DNA of 64,000 nt from Cryobacterium sp. MP_M3 (GCF_015752155.1 NZ_JADOVI010000005.1:62001-126000); one strand, 5' to 3'. Counted from the first letter of the stretch, positions 25,389 through 34,219 are shown. Notes: generated by a model not told the origin, from the sequence alone. Program-made: numbers and translations.

Positions 25389-25994
25389 ATGACCACTGCA
25401 ACGGCCGACCGCACCCCCCGCGCCGACTCCCAGCGCAACCGCGCGGCCATCCTCGACGCGGCCCTGTCCTGCCTGGCGGCGAACCCTCGGGCGAGCATGG
25501 CCGAGATCGCCCAGGCCGCCGGAGTCGGGCGGGTGACCCTCTACGGCCACTTCTCGTCTCGCACGGAACTCATCGAGGCCGCCGCCGCACGGACCATGCA
25601 TCGCGCCGAAGCCCGGCTCGCCCCGCTGGACCTGACCGGCGATCCCCGGGAGGCGCTGGAGCTGCTCGTCACCTCCTCCTGGCGGATCGTCGACGACTCC
25701 CGCGGGATCATCGCCGCCGCGGAGGCAGAACTGGGCACCGACCGCGTTCGCGAACACCATGACGAATCCATGCACCGGGTTCAGCGCCTGATCGAGCGAG
25801 GCCAGGCCGCGGGCCTGTTCCGCACCGACCAGCCCGTCGAATGGCTCACCGCGTGCTACTTCGCCGTCGTCCACGGGGCGGCCTCCGAGATCCGGGCCGG
25901 GCGCCTGAACGAGGCCCAGGCGGCCGCCCTCCTTCCCGCCACCATCCTGGCCCTCGTCTCCGAACCGACTGAGCGGATGCCGCGTCCCGACTAA
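25389..25994 (+). CDS. TetR family transcriptional regulator
   Basis: 201 aa. It has a TetR-type N-terminal HTH (PRASMAEIAQAAGVGRVTLYGHFSSRTELIEAAA in two pieces) and an alpha-helical ligand domain similar to the TetR at 54.7 kb (EALELLVTSSWRIVDDSRGIIAAAEAELGTDRVREH). AAGGTG lies six bases before the ATG. It diverges from the DUF4386 gene across 165 bp that hold the promoter and inverted repeats described at 25244-25287. It most likely represses that gene. Confidence 0.9.
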   Translation: MTTATADRTPRADSQRNRAAILDAALSCLAANPRASMAEIAQAAGVGRVTLYGHFSSRTELIEAAAARTMHRAEARLAPLDLTGDPREALELLVTSSWRIVDDSRGIIAAAEAELGTDRVREHHDESMHRVQRLIERGQAAGLFRTDQPVEWLTACYFAVVHGAASEIRAGRLNEAQAAALLPATILALVSEPTERMPRPD

Positions 25995-26088
25995 ACCCGC
26001 CCGATCCCCGGCCCGCCCCTCTGACCGCCCTCGTGCCGACCCCTGGCCGATCTCAGCGGCGATGTGACGGCAGAGGCAGAATGGGGAC

Positions 26089-26409
26089 ATGAAAGCCGAG
26101 ATCCTCTACATCCTCGACTGCCCGAACTCGGCCGCCGCCGGGGTCGCACTCCGGGACGCGCTGAACGAGACCGGGCACTCCGACGTCGTCATCGATTTTC
26201 ACCTGCTGACTTCCAGCGAGGAGGCCGCGCGGGTTCCGTTTGCCGGGTCGCCGACGATTCTGCTGGACGGAGTCGATGCATTCCCGCCGGGTGCGCAGGT
26301 CACCGATCTGGCCTGCCGGGTCTATCAGACCGAGCAGGGACCGGCCGGAGTACCCTCGGCCAACGACCTCATCGCCGTGATCCGCGAACGATCGGGCACC
26401 GAGCGCTGA
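26089..26409 (+). CDS. Small thioredoxin-fold protein with a single active-site Cys
   Basis: 106 aa: beta strand EILYILDCPNS, helix, strand VVIDFHLL, helix, then FAGSPTILLDGVDAFPP with the cis-Pro loop expected of a thioredoxin fold. The active site is CPNS, one Cys instead of CxxC, so it cannot act as a dithiol reductase. Relatives are often annotated as thioredoxin-like or alkylmercury-lyase-associated proteins. No mer genes are nearby. It stands alone. Confidence 0.65.
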   Translation: MKAEILYILDCPNSAAAGVALRDALNETGHSDVVIDFHLLTSSEEAARVPFAGSPTILLDGVDAFPPGAQVTDLACRVYQTEQGPAGVPSANDLIAVIRERSGTER

Positions 26410-26503
26410 CACTGCCGTTCAGGTCCGCGTCACCCGGCGGACACCTCGGGCGACTTATCTGGTCTGCGGGTTGGGCACCGGCCCCCCCCACAAGGAGGAC
26501 ACG

Positions 26504-28084
26504 ATGAAGTACACGAAAATCGGTGTGACCACGGCAGTGGGCCTGGGACTGGGCCTGGCCGTTCTCACCGCAGCCACGCTTCCCGCGGCCGCAACCCCTG
26601 ACTCGAGCGATGCCGGTGTGGCATCGAACTCGGCCTTCGGCATCCAGAACAATGTTCTCGCCGCCGGGCTCGAACAGAGCCCCGTGGCCTACGGCCAGTT
26701 GCCGCTGACCAACCCGCACGGAGGAATCTCGCACTACGGGTACAACACCTCCAACGGCGGTCCGCTGACCCAGGATGCGAAAGAGGCGTTCAAGACCGAG
26801 CCGGACAAGAACGTCTACCTCACCCTCGGCGGAAAGCACTACCTGTTCCAGGGTCACGAGGGCGGACCTCAGGGATACGTCACCCGGGTCAACCTTGACG
26901 AAAAGGACCTCGCCAAGCGGGTCACCCTGATTGCCGACACCCGGTCCGACGGGGCCGCCGTCCCCACCTTCGACGGCATCACCTGGGATCCGTTCACCCA
27001 CCAGCTCCTCCTGGCCGCCGAGGCCGCAGCACCGAAGGGTGGCGTCTTCGGCATCACCCTCGACGACAACGGCGACCCGGTCGACGGAAAGATCGTTCCC
27101 CTCCCGGCGCTCGGTTCCGGCGGCTATGAGGGCATCCAGAACGACTCCGCCGGAAACGTCTGGCTGGTCGAGGACATCGGCGGCGCCAAGAAGTCCGGCG
27201 GCAAGGTGCCCAACAGCTATGTCTACCGATTCACTCCGACGAAGGCCGGCGACCTGTCCACCGGCACCCTGCAGTCCCTGCAGGTGAGCCGCGCCGACGG
27301 CTCCCCGGTCACGGCGAAGCAGCTGGCCGACAACCCGTCCGACCAGTTCGTCACCGACCTGCACAGCTACGGCGCGTCGTTCAAGACGAAGTGGGTCACG
27401 GTCACTCCCGGCGCCGACAACGGCGCGACCGCCGCCGCAGCGGCCGCCGGTGCCACCCCGTTCAAGCGTCCCGAGAACGGCGTCTTCCGCCCGGGTACCT
27501 CATTCGGTGAGTTCTACTTCACCGAGACCGGTGACACCGACAAGAACAGCACCCTTCCCGGCGCATTCGGCGGTGTGTTCCGCCTGAGCCAGTCCTCCCC
27601 CACGGCGCAGACCGGCACGTTGTCCCCCGCGTTCCTCGGAGACCTGGAGCACACGGGCCTGGACAACATCCAGTTCGCCACCAAGGACAAGCTTCTGGTG
27701 GTCGAGGATGCCGGTGACTCGCTCCACGCCCAGCGCGACGCCCTTGACTCCGGCTACCTGATCGACCTCGCCAAGAAGGGTAAGAAGGCTCCTGAGGCCG
27801 TGCGTTGGCTGGCCGAGGGCCGCGATGCATCCGCGACCTACGACCACACCACCAGCCCCGGTTACAACGACGGTGACAACGAGATCACGGGCATCCACGT
27901 CTCCAACGGTGACCCGACGGCCGCCGGAATTCTCGGCGCCCAGCTCCCGCAGCTGATGACCGGCGAATGGCGCACGTTCTGGACCCAGCAGCACGGCGAC
28001 AACGTGACCTGGGAACTGCACACCGCCGCCGCCGCCGAGTCGCACGGCGACGAACGGCACGACGGCAAGAACGACCGGGACTAG
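26504..28084 (+). CDS. Secreted PhoX-like (DUF839) protein
   Basis: 526 aa from an ATG with AAGGAGG upstream. A signal peptide (about 1-35) is followed by a beta-propeller-like DUF839 domain of the alkaline phosphatase PhoX family: TFDGITWDPFTHQLLLAAE, GGYEGIQNDSAGNVWLVEDIGG and FGEFYFTETGD, then LDNIQFATKDKLLVVEDAGD. PhoX enzymes are Ca/Fe-dependent extracellular phosphatases. There is no twin-arginine motif as in classical PhoX, and the C-terminus is His/Asp-rich. Role as a phosphatase is plausible but unproven. A hairpin terminator follows. Confidence 0.8.
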   Translation: MKYTKIGVTTAVGLGLGLAVLTAATLPAAATPDSSDAGVASNSAFGIQNNVLAAGLEQSPVAYGQLPLTNPHGGISHYGYNTSNGGPLTQDAKEAFKTEPDKNVYLTLGGKHYLFQGHEGGPQGYVTRVNLDEKDLAKRVTLIADTRSDGAAVPTFDGITWDPFTHQLLLAAEAAAPKGGVFGITLDDNGDPVDGKIVPLPALGSGGYEGIQNDSAGNVWLVEDIGGAKKSGGKVPNSYVYRFTPTKAGDLSTGTLQSLQVSRADGSPVTAKQLADNPSDQFVTDLHSYGASFKTKWVTVTPGADNGATAAAAAAGATPFKRPENGVFRPGTSFGEFYFTETGDTDKNSTLPGAFGGVFRLSQSSPTAQTGTLSPAFLGDLEHTGLDNIQFATKDKLLVVEDAGDSLHAQRDALDSGYLIDLAKKGKKAPEAVRWLAEGRDASATYDHTTSPGYNDGDNEITGIHVSNGDPTAAGILGAQLPQLMTGEWRTFWTQQHGDNVTWELHTAAAAESHGDERHDGKNDRD

Positions 28085-28115
28085 GCGCCGCAAAGGCCCC
28101 TTCCCACGATAAGGA

Positions 28116-28150
28116 CGATGCCCCGGTTGCCGCCAGCGACCGGGGCATCG
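28116..28150 (+). terminator. Terminator hairpin after the PhoX-like gene
   Basis: CGATGCCCCGGT at 28116-28127 and its exact complement at 28139-28150 enclose an 11-nt loop, 31 bp after the stop. There is no strong T-run, as is common in high-GC actinobacteria. Confidence 0.7.
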
Positions 28151-28335
28151 CTCTGCGCCGGGCCACTGAGAGCTTTCACAGCAACCGACGACCACGGCAT
28201 CGATTGCGCCGCGAGCTCCTTCGGCACACGTAGGCTCTGGTCCATCCGGTGCGCCAGCCTCCTCCCGCCCGATCACCGGACAGTCCCTGTCCCGCCGGGG
28301 GCTGCGCACGCGCCGACAACCGAAAGGTGAACGCG

Positions 28336-29214
28336 TTGGTTCACTCCAGCATTCCGAGTCCGTCCATCAGCTCCTTCGACATCGGCCCCCTGCGCGTCCA
28401 CATCTATGCGCTCTGTATCCTGACCGGCATCGTCATCGCGACCTGGCTGTCGTCGAAGCGGCTGAGCTCACGCGGCGGCAAGCCGGGCATGGTGCTGGAC
28501 ATCGCCATGTGGACCGTCCCGATCGGCATCGTCGGCGGCCGTTTGTATCATGTTGTGACGCATCCGACCGATTACTTCTTCCCCGGCGCCGACCTGTGGA
28601 AGGTGCTGTTCGTCTGGGAGGGCGGTCTGGCGATCTTCGGTTCGATCCTTTTCGGCAGCATCGGGGCCTACATCGGATGTCGCCGGGCCGGCATCCGCTT
28701 CCTCTCCTTCGCCGACGCGCTCGCCCCGGGTCTCCTCCTGGCCCAGGCCTTCGGTCGTTTCGGCAACTTCTTCAACCACGAGCTGTACGGCGCTCCGACG
28801 ACTCTCCCCTGGGGACTCGAGATCGAACCGACCAACGCCGCATTCCCCGCGGGACTGCCCGCCGGAACCCTCTTCCAGCCGTTGTTCCTCTACGAGATGA
28901 TCTGGAACACGCTCGGTGTGCTCCTGCTCCTCTTCGTGCTCGAGCGCCGGTTCAACCTGCGATGGGGCAAGGCGCTCGGCTTCTACCTGCTCTGGTACGG
29001 CACCGGTCGGGCGTTCCTCGAGTCGCTGCGATTGGACCCGACGGAGTTCTACTTCCTCGGGCTCAAGATCAACACGGACATCGCGCTCCTGGTGGCCGTG
29101 GCCGGAATCGTGCTCATCATCAGCCAGGCCAGACGACATCCAGGCCCGGAAACCTCGATCTACCTGACGCCGCAGGCGTCCGTCGTGGCGGGTGCCCCGT
29201 CGGCTGAGGCCTGA
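28336..29214 (+). CDS. lgt: Prolipoprotein diacylglyceryl transferase
   Basis: 292 aa from a TTG with AAAGG eight bases upstream; an in-frame GTG at 28327 is the alternative. Seven transmembrane segments are seen. Lgt landmarks are GGRLYHV near 60, the invariant signature GRFGNFFNHELYG near 145-157, and LYEMIWN, WGKALGFYLLWYGTGRAFLESLR. It transfers diacylglycerol from phosphatidylglycerol to the lipobox Cys of exported prolipoproteins. Predicted substrates in this window include the PCuAC lipoprotein and the rhodanese lipoprotein. Confidence 0.93.
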   Translation: MVHSSIPSPSISSFDIGPLRVHIYALCILTGIVIATWLSSKRLSSRGGKPGMVLDIAMWTVPIGIVGGRLYHVVTHPTDYFFPGADLWKVLFVWEGGLAIFGSILFGSIGAYIGCRRAGIRFLSFADALAPGLLLAQAFGRFGNFFNHELYGAPTTLPWGLEIEPTNAAFPAGLPAGTLFQPLFLYEMIWNTLGVLLLLFVLERRFNLRWGKALGFYLLWYGTGRAFLESLRLDPTEFYFLGLKINTDIALLVAVAGIVLIISQARRHPGPETSIYLTPQASVVAGAPSAEA

Positions 29215-29311
29215 GCGCTCGGACGAGAATGAGCGGGCCGATGAAGCGGCCACTCGTCAGTTCGATGACGGCACGAGGGCGACACGGGTGCCGATCGCGG
29301 CGGCGAAGGCG

Positions 29312-30537
29312 CTAGAAGAGAGTGTCACCGATGTAACCGCCAGGCGAACACCCCGGCGCGATGGCGAACACGGCGGATCCGATCGGGGTCGTCCACTGGT
29401 TGAGCAGGTCGAGTGTGTCGAGGCGCTGCTGGAGGGGGAACGAATTGCCGGTCCACGTCGGACTGGAACGAAAAGAAGGCCGGAGTTGGAAATGCCCTCC
29501 CCGGCAGGCACCTCGTCGTAGTTGTAGCCGCGCCGGACGATCCGCTCCGCCCTGTTCTCCGACCGGGCACGTCGCAGGTGGGAGTACTCGGGGATGATCG
29601 GGAACCCGAGCGGTGTCGTCGCCGTGAAATCCGGTTCGTCTCGTTCTTTCGTGCCGGTCAGCGGCGCCCCCGTGGCCAGTGTCCGCCCGAGAGCGGATTC
29701 GCGGCCGGCGCGGTCGAGCCTGTCCCATTTGTCGAGGTCCATGCTGATCCGGCGGAGCACGAAGCCCGTGCCTCCGGCCAGCCAGCCCGGATTCTCGGCG
29801 GTCGCCCAGACCAGCTGCTCGAAATCGACCGTGCCGGGGACCGGGTTCACGGTGCCATCGACCTGGCCGAACAGGTTGCGCATCGTCGTTCCCGGCTTCT
29901 CGGAGCCCGGTGCTCGCCGGAACCCCGTCTGAACCCAGTGGACCGTGGCAAAGGAACGCAGGTCCTTGAGGAGCATCCGGGTCGCGTGCGCGATCGTCAC
30001 CGGATCGTCGGCGGCGACCTGGATCAGGAGATCCCCGCCGCTCCATGCCGGGTCGAGCCGGTCGACGCCGAAGGCCGGCAGGGGCCGCAGCCAGCCGGGC
30101 GCCTCCCCCGCCGCGCGTGAGACCAGGCCGGGTCCGAAGCCGAAGGTGATGGTCAGGCGCGCGGGGGTGACCGCGAGTTCGGGCTCGGAGTCGGCCAGTG
30201 CGCCCTCGCCCTGGGTGAGGCGGGCCGCGTCCCCGGTCAGGATGCGCATCATCCGTTTGAGCGCCGCGCGGTCGACGGTGTCGCGCAGGTTCAGCGCGAC
30301 CAGGCTGGCGTGGCCCTGGGGCGGTGTCTCGATGCCTGCCTGGTGGATGCCGAAGAAGGGCACGGTCTCCGTGCCGTTGAGCGGCGCAACAACGGATGCT
30401 GGCGGTGACGCTCCGGCCTTGCCGGCGAGATCGATGCCGATGGCTCCGGCCGCTCCGATTCCCGCGGCGGCACCGCCCAGGAGGAGGTGTCGTCTGCTGA
30501 GTCCCCGAGCCGTCGATGGCTGCTGGCCTATGGTCAT
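29312..30537 (-). pseudogene. Dyp-type haem peroxidase (DtpA/EfeB-like), 3' end disrupted by two frameshifts
   Basis: A Tat signal (LSRRHLLLGG) and the DyP core are intact: MRNLFGQVDGTVNP with the distal Asp, EYSHLRRA with the proximal His, and RIVRRGYNYDE with the distal Arg. After SNSGLLFV the conserved tail (FQSDVDRQFVP, then LQQRLDTLDLLNQWTTPIGSAVF, ending GGYIGDTLF) continues only by changing frame twice. The first shift is near 29470-29480, the second at a run of five C near 29434-29438 (minus strand) where four restore frame. Without correction the frame runs to 29257 with an unrelated tail. This is either real decay or sequencing error. The ATG overlaps the PCuAC stop (ATGA), and the context (CopC, PCuAC, DyP) matches Streptomyces copper-loading loci. 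Confidence 0.65.
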
Positions 30538-31070
30538 TTCTTCGTCGTGTCCATGGTCTTCGCGCCCGAGTACGTCTCGTTGGCGCCGGAGTAGTCCTTG
30601 GCCGCCGCGGCGAACTCGTGGGTGGAGCCGTCCGAGAGTGTCAGGATGACGGTGATCTCGTCGCCGGCTTTGATCGGTCCCGTCAACGCCATCAGCATGA
30701 TGTGATTGCCGCCGGGAGCGAGTTCGAGGGTGCCGCCGGCCGGCACGACGAATCCGTCCTCCTTCTTCCGCATGACCATGTCCCCCGTGTCGCTGGGGAC
30801 GGTCTCGTGCAACTCGAGCATGCCCGCCGCCGGGGACTCGGCCGATACGACGGTCACGTCCTCCGTGCCCGAGTTTTCGAGGATGCCGAAGGCGCCGGAC
30901 ATCCCAGTGTCGGCGGCCTTCACCCAGGCATCCGCGACGCTCAGCGTGTCTGAGGCCGCAGTCGGTGTCGGGGTCGCCGTGCCCGCGCCGGTGCCGGCAC
31001 AGCCGGTGAGGGCGAGGATCAGGACGACGGTGCCGACGGTGAGCCGACCGGTGATTGTGCTGGTCTTCAT
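30534..31070 (-). CDS. PCuAC-type copper chaperone lipoprotein
   Basis: 178 aa. A signal peptide with lipobox LALTGCAG (Cys near 24) and a Thr/Ala-rich spacer precede the PCuAC domain. The Cu(I)-binding set H...M...H-x-M is visible as LELHETV, DMVMRKKEDG and GGNHIMLM. PCuAC proteins carry copper at the outer membrane face, typically to cytochrome oxidase CuA or to Sco. The C-terminal tail is Ser/Ala/Lys-rich. It is translationally coupled to the DyP gene and sits 73 bp after copC. Confidence 0.88.
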   Translation of the reverse strand: MKTSTITGRLTVGTVVLILALTGCAGTGAGTATPTPTAASDTLSVADAWVKAADTGMSGAFGILENSGTEDVTVVSAESPAAGMLELHETVPSDTGDMVMRKKEDGFVVPAGGTLELAPGGNHIMLMALTGPIKAGDEITVILTLSDGSTHEFAAAAKDYSGANETYSGAKTMDTTKK

Positions 31071-31143
31071 GGGGAGTTCTCCTTGGTGGCGCGGTGGTGT
31101 TGGTGTCGGTTCGGCGGTCCCGCGGCGCGGGCCCGGAGGAGAT

Positions 31144-31725
31144 TCAGGGGTGGCGTCGGCTCGTTCGTCGCCGAACCAGAAACGAGACGAGCGCGAAGAG
31201 GGCGATTCCGGTCGAGGCGCCGATGATCCCGACGACGATGGTGGGGATTCCGCCGTCGACAGCGGGGGCCCCGGCCGAGTCGACCGCAGCCGGTTTCGCG
31301 GTCGCGGTCGTCGGCGCGGTGGAGTCCGTCGGTGCGACCGCTCCGACCGAGAAGGCGAAGGCCCCGGAGACGGGATGCCCGTCCGCCGAGACGACCCGCC
31401 AGCGCACCTGGTAGGCACCGTCGGGGGCTCCCGGCTTGAGCGCCTGGGTGGCCTCGATCCCGTCGAGCCGCACCTTCCCGTCGGTCCAGTCGGTGCCGTG
31501 GCCGTCGGCAACGAGGACGACTGCACCGATGCTCAGCACGTCCTCGGTGAAACGCAGGGTCACCTCCGTCGGCGCAGCCATGACCTGCTGCCCGTCGGCG
31601 GGAGTCGTCGACAGGATCTGGTCGTGGGCACTCGCGGCCACCGTGGAGTTCGCGACGAGGAAGAGTGCGAGGGCGACGGTCGCGAGGGCACCGCCTGCCC
31701 AGCGGGATCGTGTGGGGTCGGACAT
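31144..31725 (-). CDS. copC: CopC-like copper-binding protein with C-terminal membrane anchor
   Basis: 193 aa. Signal peptide cleavage after AASA would leave His as the first residue (HDQILSTTPADG), which in CopC is a Cu(II) ligand. The domain ends with WRVVSADGHPVSGAFAFSVG carrying the second conserved His. A Pro/Ala/Thr linker and one transmembrane helix (PTIVVGIIGASTGIALFALVSFL) follow, ending in an Arg-rich cytosolic tail. It is first of the copC - PCuAC - DyP transcript. There is no CopD, though a separate membrane protein follows upstream at 31.9 kb. Confidence 0.88.
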   Translation of the reverse strand: MSDPTRSRWAGGALATVALALFLVANSTVAASAHDQILSTTPADGQQVMAAPTEVTLRFTEDVLSIGAVVLVADGHGTDWTDGKVRLDGIEATQALKPGAPDGAYQVRWRVVSADGHPVSGAFAFSVGAVAPTDSTAPTTATAKPAAVDSAGAPAVDGGIPTIVVGIIGASTGIALFALVSFLVRRRTSRRHP

Positions 31726-31896
31726 GGTGAGCCTCCGGGGTCAGCGGCGCGAGCAGTCTCGCAACCGGTCATGGGGGTTCGGGGCACCGATTGCGCGGGC
31801 CGGCCCGACCGTTCGACGGGAGGGACGGGCAGACGGCTCGGCTGCGGCGTCGACGACTGTCGCGGCGGCGCAGGTGCGGGGTGGTCCGAAAAGAGG

Positions 31897-32532
31897 TCAG
31901 AAGGCGATGCGTGGCGCCGGAGGGCCACGGCGGGTGAGGCTTGACCGCAAGAGGTCGAACGGAGTCGGCACGAAGTCATCGGCCGCGACGACGGGAGCCC
32001 GCGGGACGCGAACGGCTACGGGCACGAGGTCGCCGCCCCAGCGGAGCACCACGGCGAGGCCCGATGCTGCGAGGTCGACGAGGAACCAGAAGGCTTTCTC
32101 GCCCTGGTGGAGGGCGAGGATCGTCAGCACCGCGGCGGCGCCGTGGGCGGCCCACATCCACGCGTCGACACCCGCTGCCCCGGCGGCAGCCATACCCATG
32201 GAGTCGACCGCGGCCACGGCGCCGGGTGTCATCGTCACGGGAGCGTGGTGGCCGGACCCGGTCATGACGAGCGACGTTGCGCCGCCGGCCCCGAGTCCGA
32301 ACAGCACATGGAAGACGATCTGACTGAATGCCACGGAGAACGTCGTCCGCAGCACGGAGAGGGTTTTCCCCGCCAATGCGACGCAGGCCATGCCGGAGAA
32401 CGCCAGGGCGAGGGCCAGGCTCACCGGCCCCGGGGCCGCGCCGCCGGCCACGACGTGGGAGAAGGCCGCGACGAACACGGCGGAAGACGCCGTGAGCCAG
32501 CCCCGGACGAACCTCCCCCACCGTGACGACAT
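31897..32532 (-). CDS. Uncharacterised multi-pass membrane protein in the copper locus
   Basis: 211 aa with about five hydrophobic segments. A His pair and Met (GSGHHAPVTMTPG, then SMGMAAAG, then WMWAAHG) sit in the middle, a composition often seen in copper-handling membrane proteins. No family could be named. The ATG ending at 32532 starts MSSRWGRF. It lies 171 bp upstream of copC on the same strand, and 79 bp downstream of another membrane gene, so it may join either unit. Confidence 0.6.
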   Translation of the reverse strand: MSSRWGRFVRGWLTASSAVFVAAFSHVVAGGAAPGPVSLALALAFSGMACVALAGKTLSVLRTTFSVAFSQIVFHVLFGLGAGGATSLVMTGSGHHAPVTMTPGAVAAVDSMGMAAAGAAGVDAWMWAAHGAAAVLTILALHQGEKAFWFLVDLAASGLAVVLRWGGDLVPVAVRVPRAPVVAADDFVPTPFDLLRSSLTRRGPPAPRIAF

Positions 32533-32611
32533 CTGATCTCCCGAACGATGATTCTTCTCCGACTGGAGAATGTCCTGCTCAGACAACCCTAGCGAGTCGG
32601 GGTTCCGGAGG

Positions 32612-33121
32612 CTATCTGCCGGCGGAGTTCGGGAAGAGCGGCCGACAGGTCGTGCAGACTTCACCGTCGGCACCCGCCGTCTCGGAACGATCCCGGCCGG
32701 CCACGGCGCGGTATTCGCCCGCGAGCCGCTCGAGCAGCGCCCAAACGAGCAGGGCGATCGCGGCGACCGCCACGACCGGGCGAACGAATTCGGCCAGCAA
32801 CGGCACGGCCGTGCGCAGATCGGTCGAGAGATAGAGCGAGATCACACCGAGCACGGGCCAGCGCAGATCGCACATCGTCGCAGCCGCGCCGATCGGGGCG
32901 TGGAAATACCCGGCGACGATGAGGCCGACCAGGCCCGACCCCGCGGCGACGACAACGTAGCCCCACCACGAACCGGGGAACGTGACCGATCCACCGGCGA
33001 ATCCCACGGTGCCCGAGGCGACCACCAGCGCACCGACCACGAAGGCGGAGACGCCGCCCGCGATCATCCGTCGCGTGGCGGGCCACGTTCGCAGTTCTGT
33101 GAGCGCGCCGGGAATGTTCAT
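32612..33121 (-). CDS. Uncharacterised membrane protein with a C-terminal CxxC
   Basis: 169 aa with four hydrophobic segments between about 18 and 125 and a hydrophilic tail ending EVCTTCRPLFPNSAG. The CxxC could bind metal or form a disulfide. The ATG overlaps the stop of the CPVCNK protein as ATGA, so the two are co-translated and likely work together. Family not recognised. Confidence 0.6.
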   Translation of the reverse strand: MNIPGALTELRTWPATRRMIAGGVSAFVVGALVVASGTVGFAGGSVTFPGSWWGYVVVAAGSGLVGLIVAGYFHAPIGAAATMCDLRWPVLGVISLYLSTDLRTAVPLLAEFVRPVVAVAAIALLVWALLERLAGEYRAVAGRDRSETAGADGEVCTTCRPLFPNSAGR

Positions 33122-33675
33122 GCGCTGACTGACTCCCTGTCCGGCTCGGCCGCGGCGAGGCCGCAGGAACTCTCCCGAGTGAGGCGCGCGTGCAACGCCC
33201 AGCCGAGCAGGACGATGGATGCCCCGGCGAGGTACGGCTGCACCGGCTCGAAGAATTGCAGCGCCCCGCTTGCCCCGAGGGAGAGGAGCACGATCTTGTT
33301 GCAGACGGGGCAGCCGACCGCGAAGAAAGTGATCATCCAGCCCGCCAGGCCGAGGCGCCCCTCCGAGCGGCTGGGCGCCGCCCCGTCCGGATAGGCGACG
33401 TAGGTGGCCGACACGAGCCCGGCGAGGATCGCGCTCACGGCGAGCACCGGCCAGGACCAGGCCGTCGGGGCAACCTCGCGGGCGAAGAAAGGCGTGTCAA
33501 TGAGGTCGGTGGGAATCGCGATCACCAGGCAGGTGCCGACCGCAGCGGCCACGGCGACCCACCAGCGGCGAGCGGGCCACCGGCGAAGGGACCCGCCCGC
33601 GATCAGGAAGGAACCTGCCAGCCGTGATGCCGGCGACCGCCCAGGGTCGACGGCGGCAGTTCGTTTACTCTGCAT
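33118..33675 (-). CDS. Membrane protein with a conserved CPVCNK motif
   Basis: 185 aa from the ATG ending at 33675 (GAGG seven bases upstream); two further ATGs lie just upstream. About four transmembrane segments. The third contains MITFFAVGCPVCNKIVLLSLG, where a CPxC pair within the membrane resembles metal- or disulfide-relay sites (compare MerT and DsbB/VKOR-type motifs), followed by GALQFFEPVQPYLAG. The family is common beside actinobacterial copper/sulfur genes but has no firm function. It diverges from the CstR-like gene over two CsoR-type operators, so it is probably regulated by it. Confidence 0.65.
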   Translation of the reverse strand: MQSKRTAAVDPGRSPASRLAGSFLIAGGSLRRWPARRWWVAVAAAVGTCLVIAIPTDLIDTPFFAREVAPTAWSWPVLAVSAILAGLVSATYVAYPDGAAPSRSEGRLGLAGWMITFFAVGCPVCNKIVLLSLGASGALQFFEPVQPYLAGASIVLLGWALHARLTRESSCGLAAAEPDRESVSA

Positions 33676-33720
33676 CGCTGGCCTCATCACAGGTTGGACG
33701 GGAAAACCGGAAAAGAATCG

Positions 33721-33756
33721 ATACCCTAAGGGGTATTTCTATACCGTACGGGGTAT
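33721..33756. promoter_or_regulatory. Two CsoR/CstR-type operators between the CPVCNK protein and cstR
   Basis: ATACCCTAAGGGGTAT (33721-33736) and ATACCGTACGGGGTAT (33741-33756) are near-palindromes 20 bp apart, start to start. They match the ATACCC-N4-GGGTAT pattern bound by CsoR-family tetramers. They cover the divergent promoter region of the regulator and the membrane gene pair. Confidence 0.8.
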
Positions 33757-33825
33757 TCTGTTGAGGGTCAACCTCGACCGGGCGCCCCTCCCGTCGACAC
33801 CACATCATCAGCACAGGAGCACCGA

Positions 33826-34197
33826 ATGGGATCGTCACCAGAGTCTGCGCCGCCCCCTGCGGGCCCCTCCGCATCCCGTCGCGACGAGCCGACCACTGCC
33901 GCCCCTGCACCGACGAGGCCCGACGGCCTGCGCAAGACCGTCAACCGGCTCAAGCGCGCCCAGGGACAGTTGGCCGCAGTCATCGCCGCCGTCGAATCCG
34001 GAGCGGACTGCCGTGCCGTCGTCACCCAGCTCGCTGCGGTGTCCAGCGCAATCGACCGCGCGGGCTTCACGATCATCTCCACCGCGATGAAGGAATGCCT
34101 CACCGACACGGGCACGGACACAGGCACGAACACGGATGGAGCCACGAAGCCACTCCGGGTCGAGGAGCTCGAGAAGTTGTTCCTGGCCCTGTCCTAG
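33826..34197 (+). CDS. cstR: CsoR-family repressor of the CstR (persulfide-sensing) type
   Basis: 123 aa. After a Pro/Ala-rich N-terminal extension of about 33 residues comes the all-helical DUF156 domain (GLRKTVNRLKRAQGQLAAVIAAVESGADC to STAMKECL). Cys62 and Cys91 are 29 residues apart exactly as C36/C65 of CsoR and C31/C60 of CstR, but the CsoR copper-ligand His position (87) is Ala. A Cys-Cys pair without His is the mark of the persulfide sensor CstR. Neighbouring TauE, rhodanese and CstB-like genes agree. It has operators in its own promoter and would derepress when Cys62 and Cys91 form a per/polysulfide link. Confidence 0.82.
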   Translation: MGSSPESAPPPAGPSASRRDEPTTAAPAPTRPDGLRKTVNRLKRAQGQLAAVIAAVESGADCRAVVTQLAAVSSAIDRAGFTIISTAMKECLTDTGTDTGTNTDGATKPLRVEELEKLFLALS

Positions 34198-34219
34198 ACC
34201 AGGTGCGCAGGATGCCCGG

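Noticed and set aside
26089..26409. Alkylmercury lyase or mercury-resistance gene
   Set aside because: The fold looks thioredoxin-like with one Cys; no merA, merR or MerB catalytic Cys set is present nearby.
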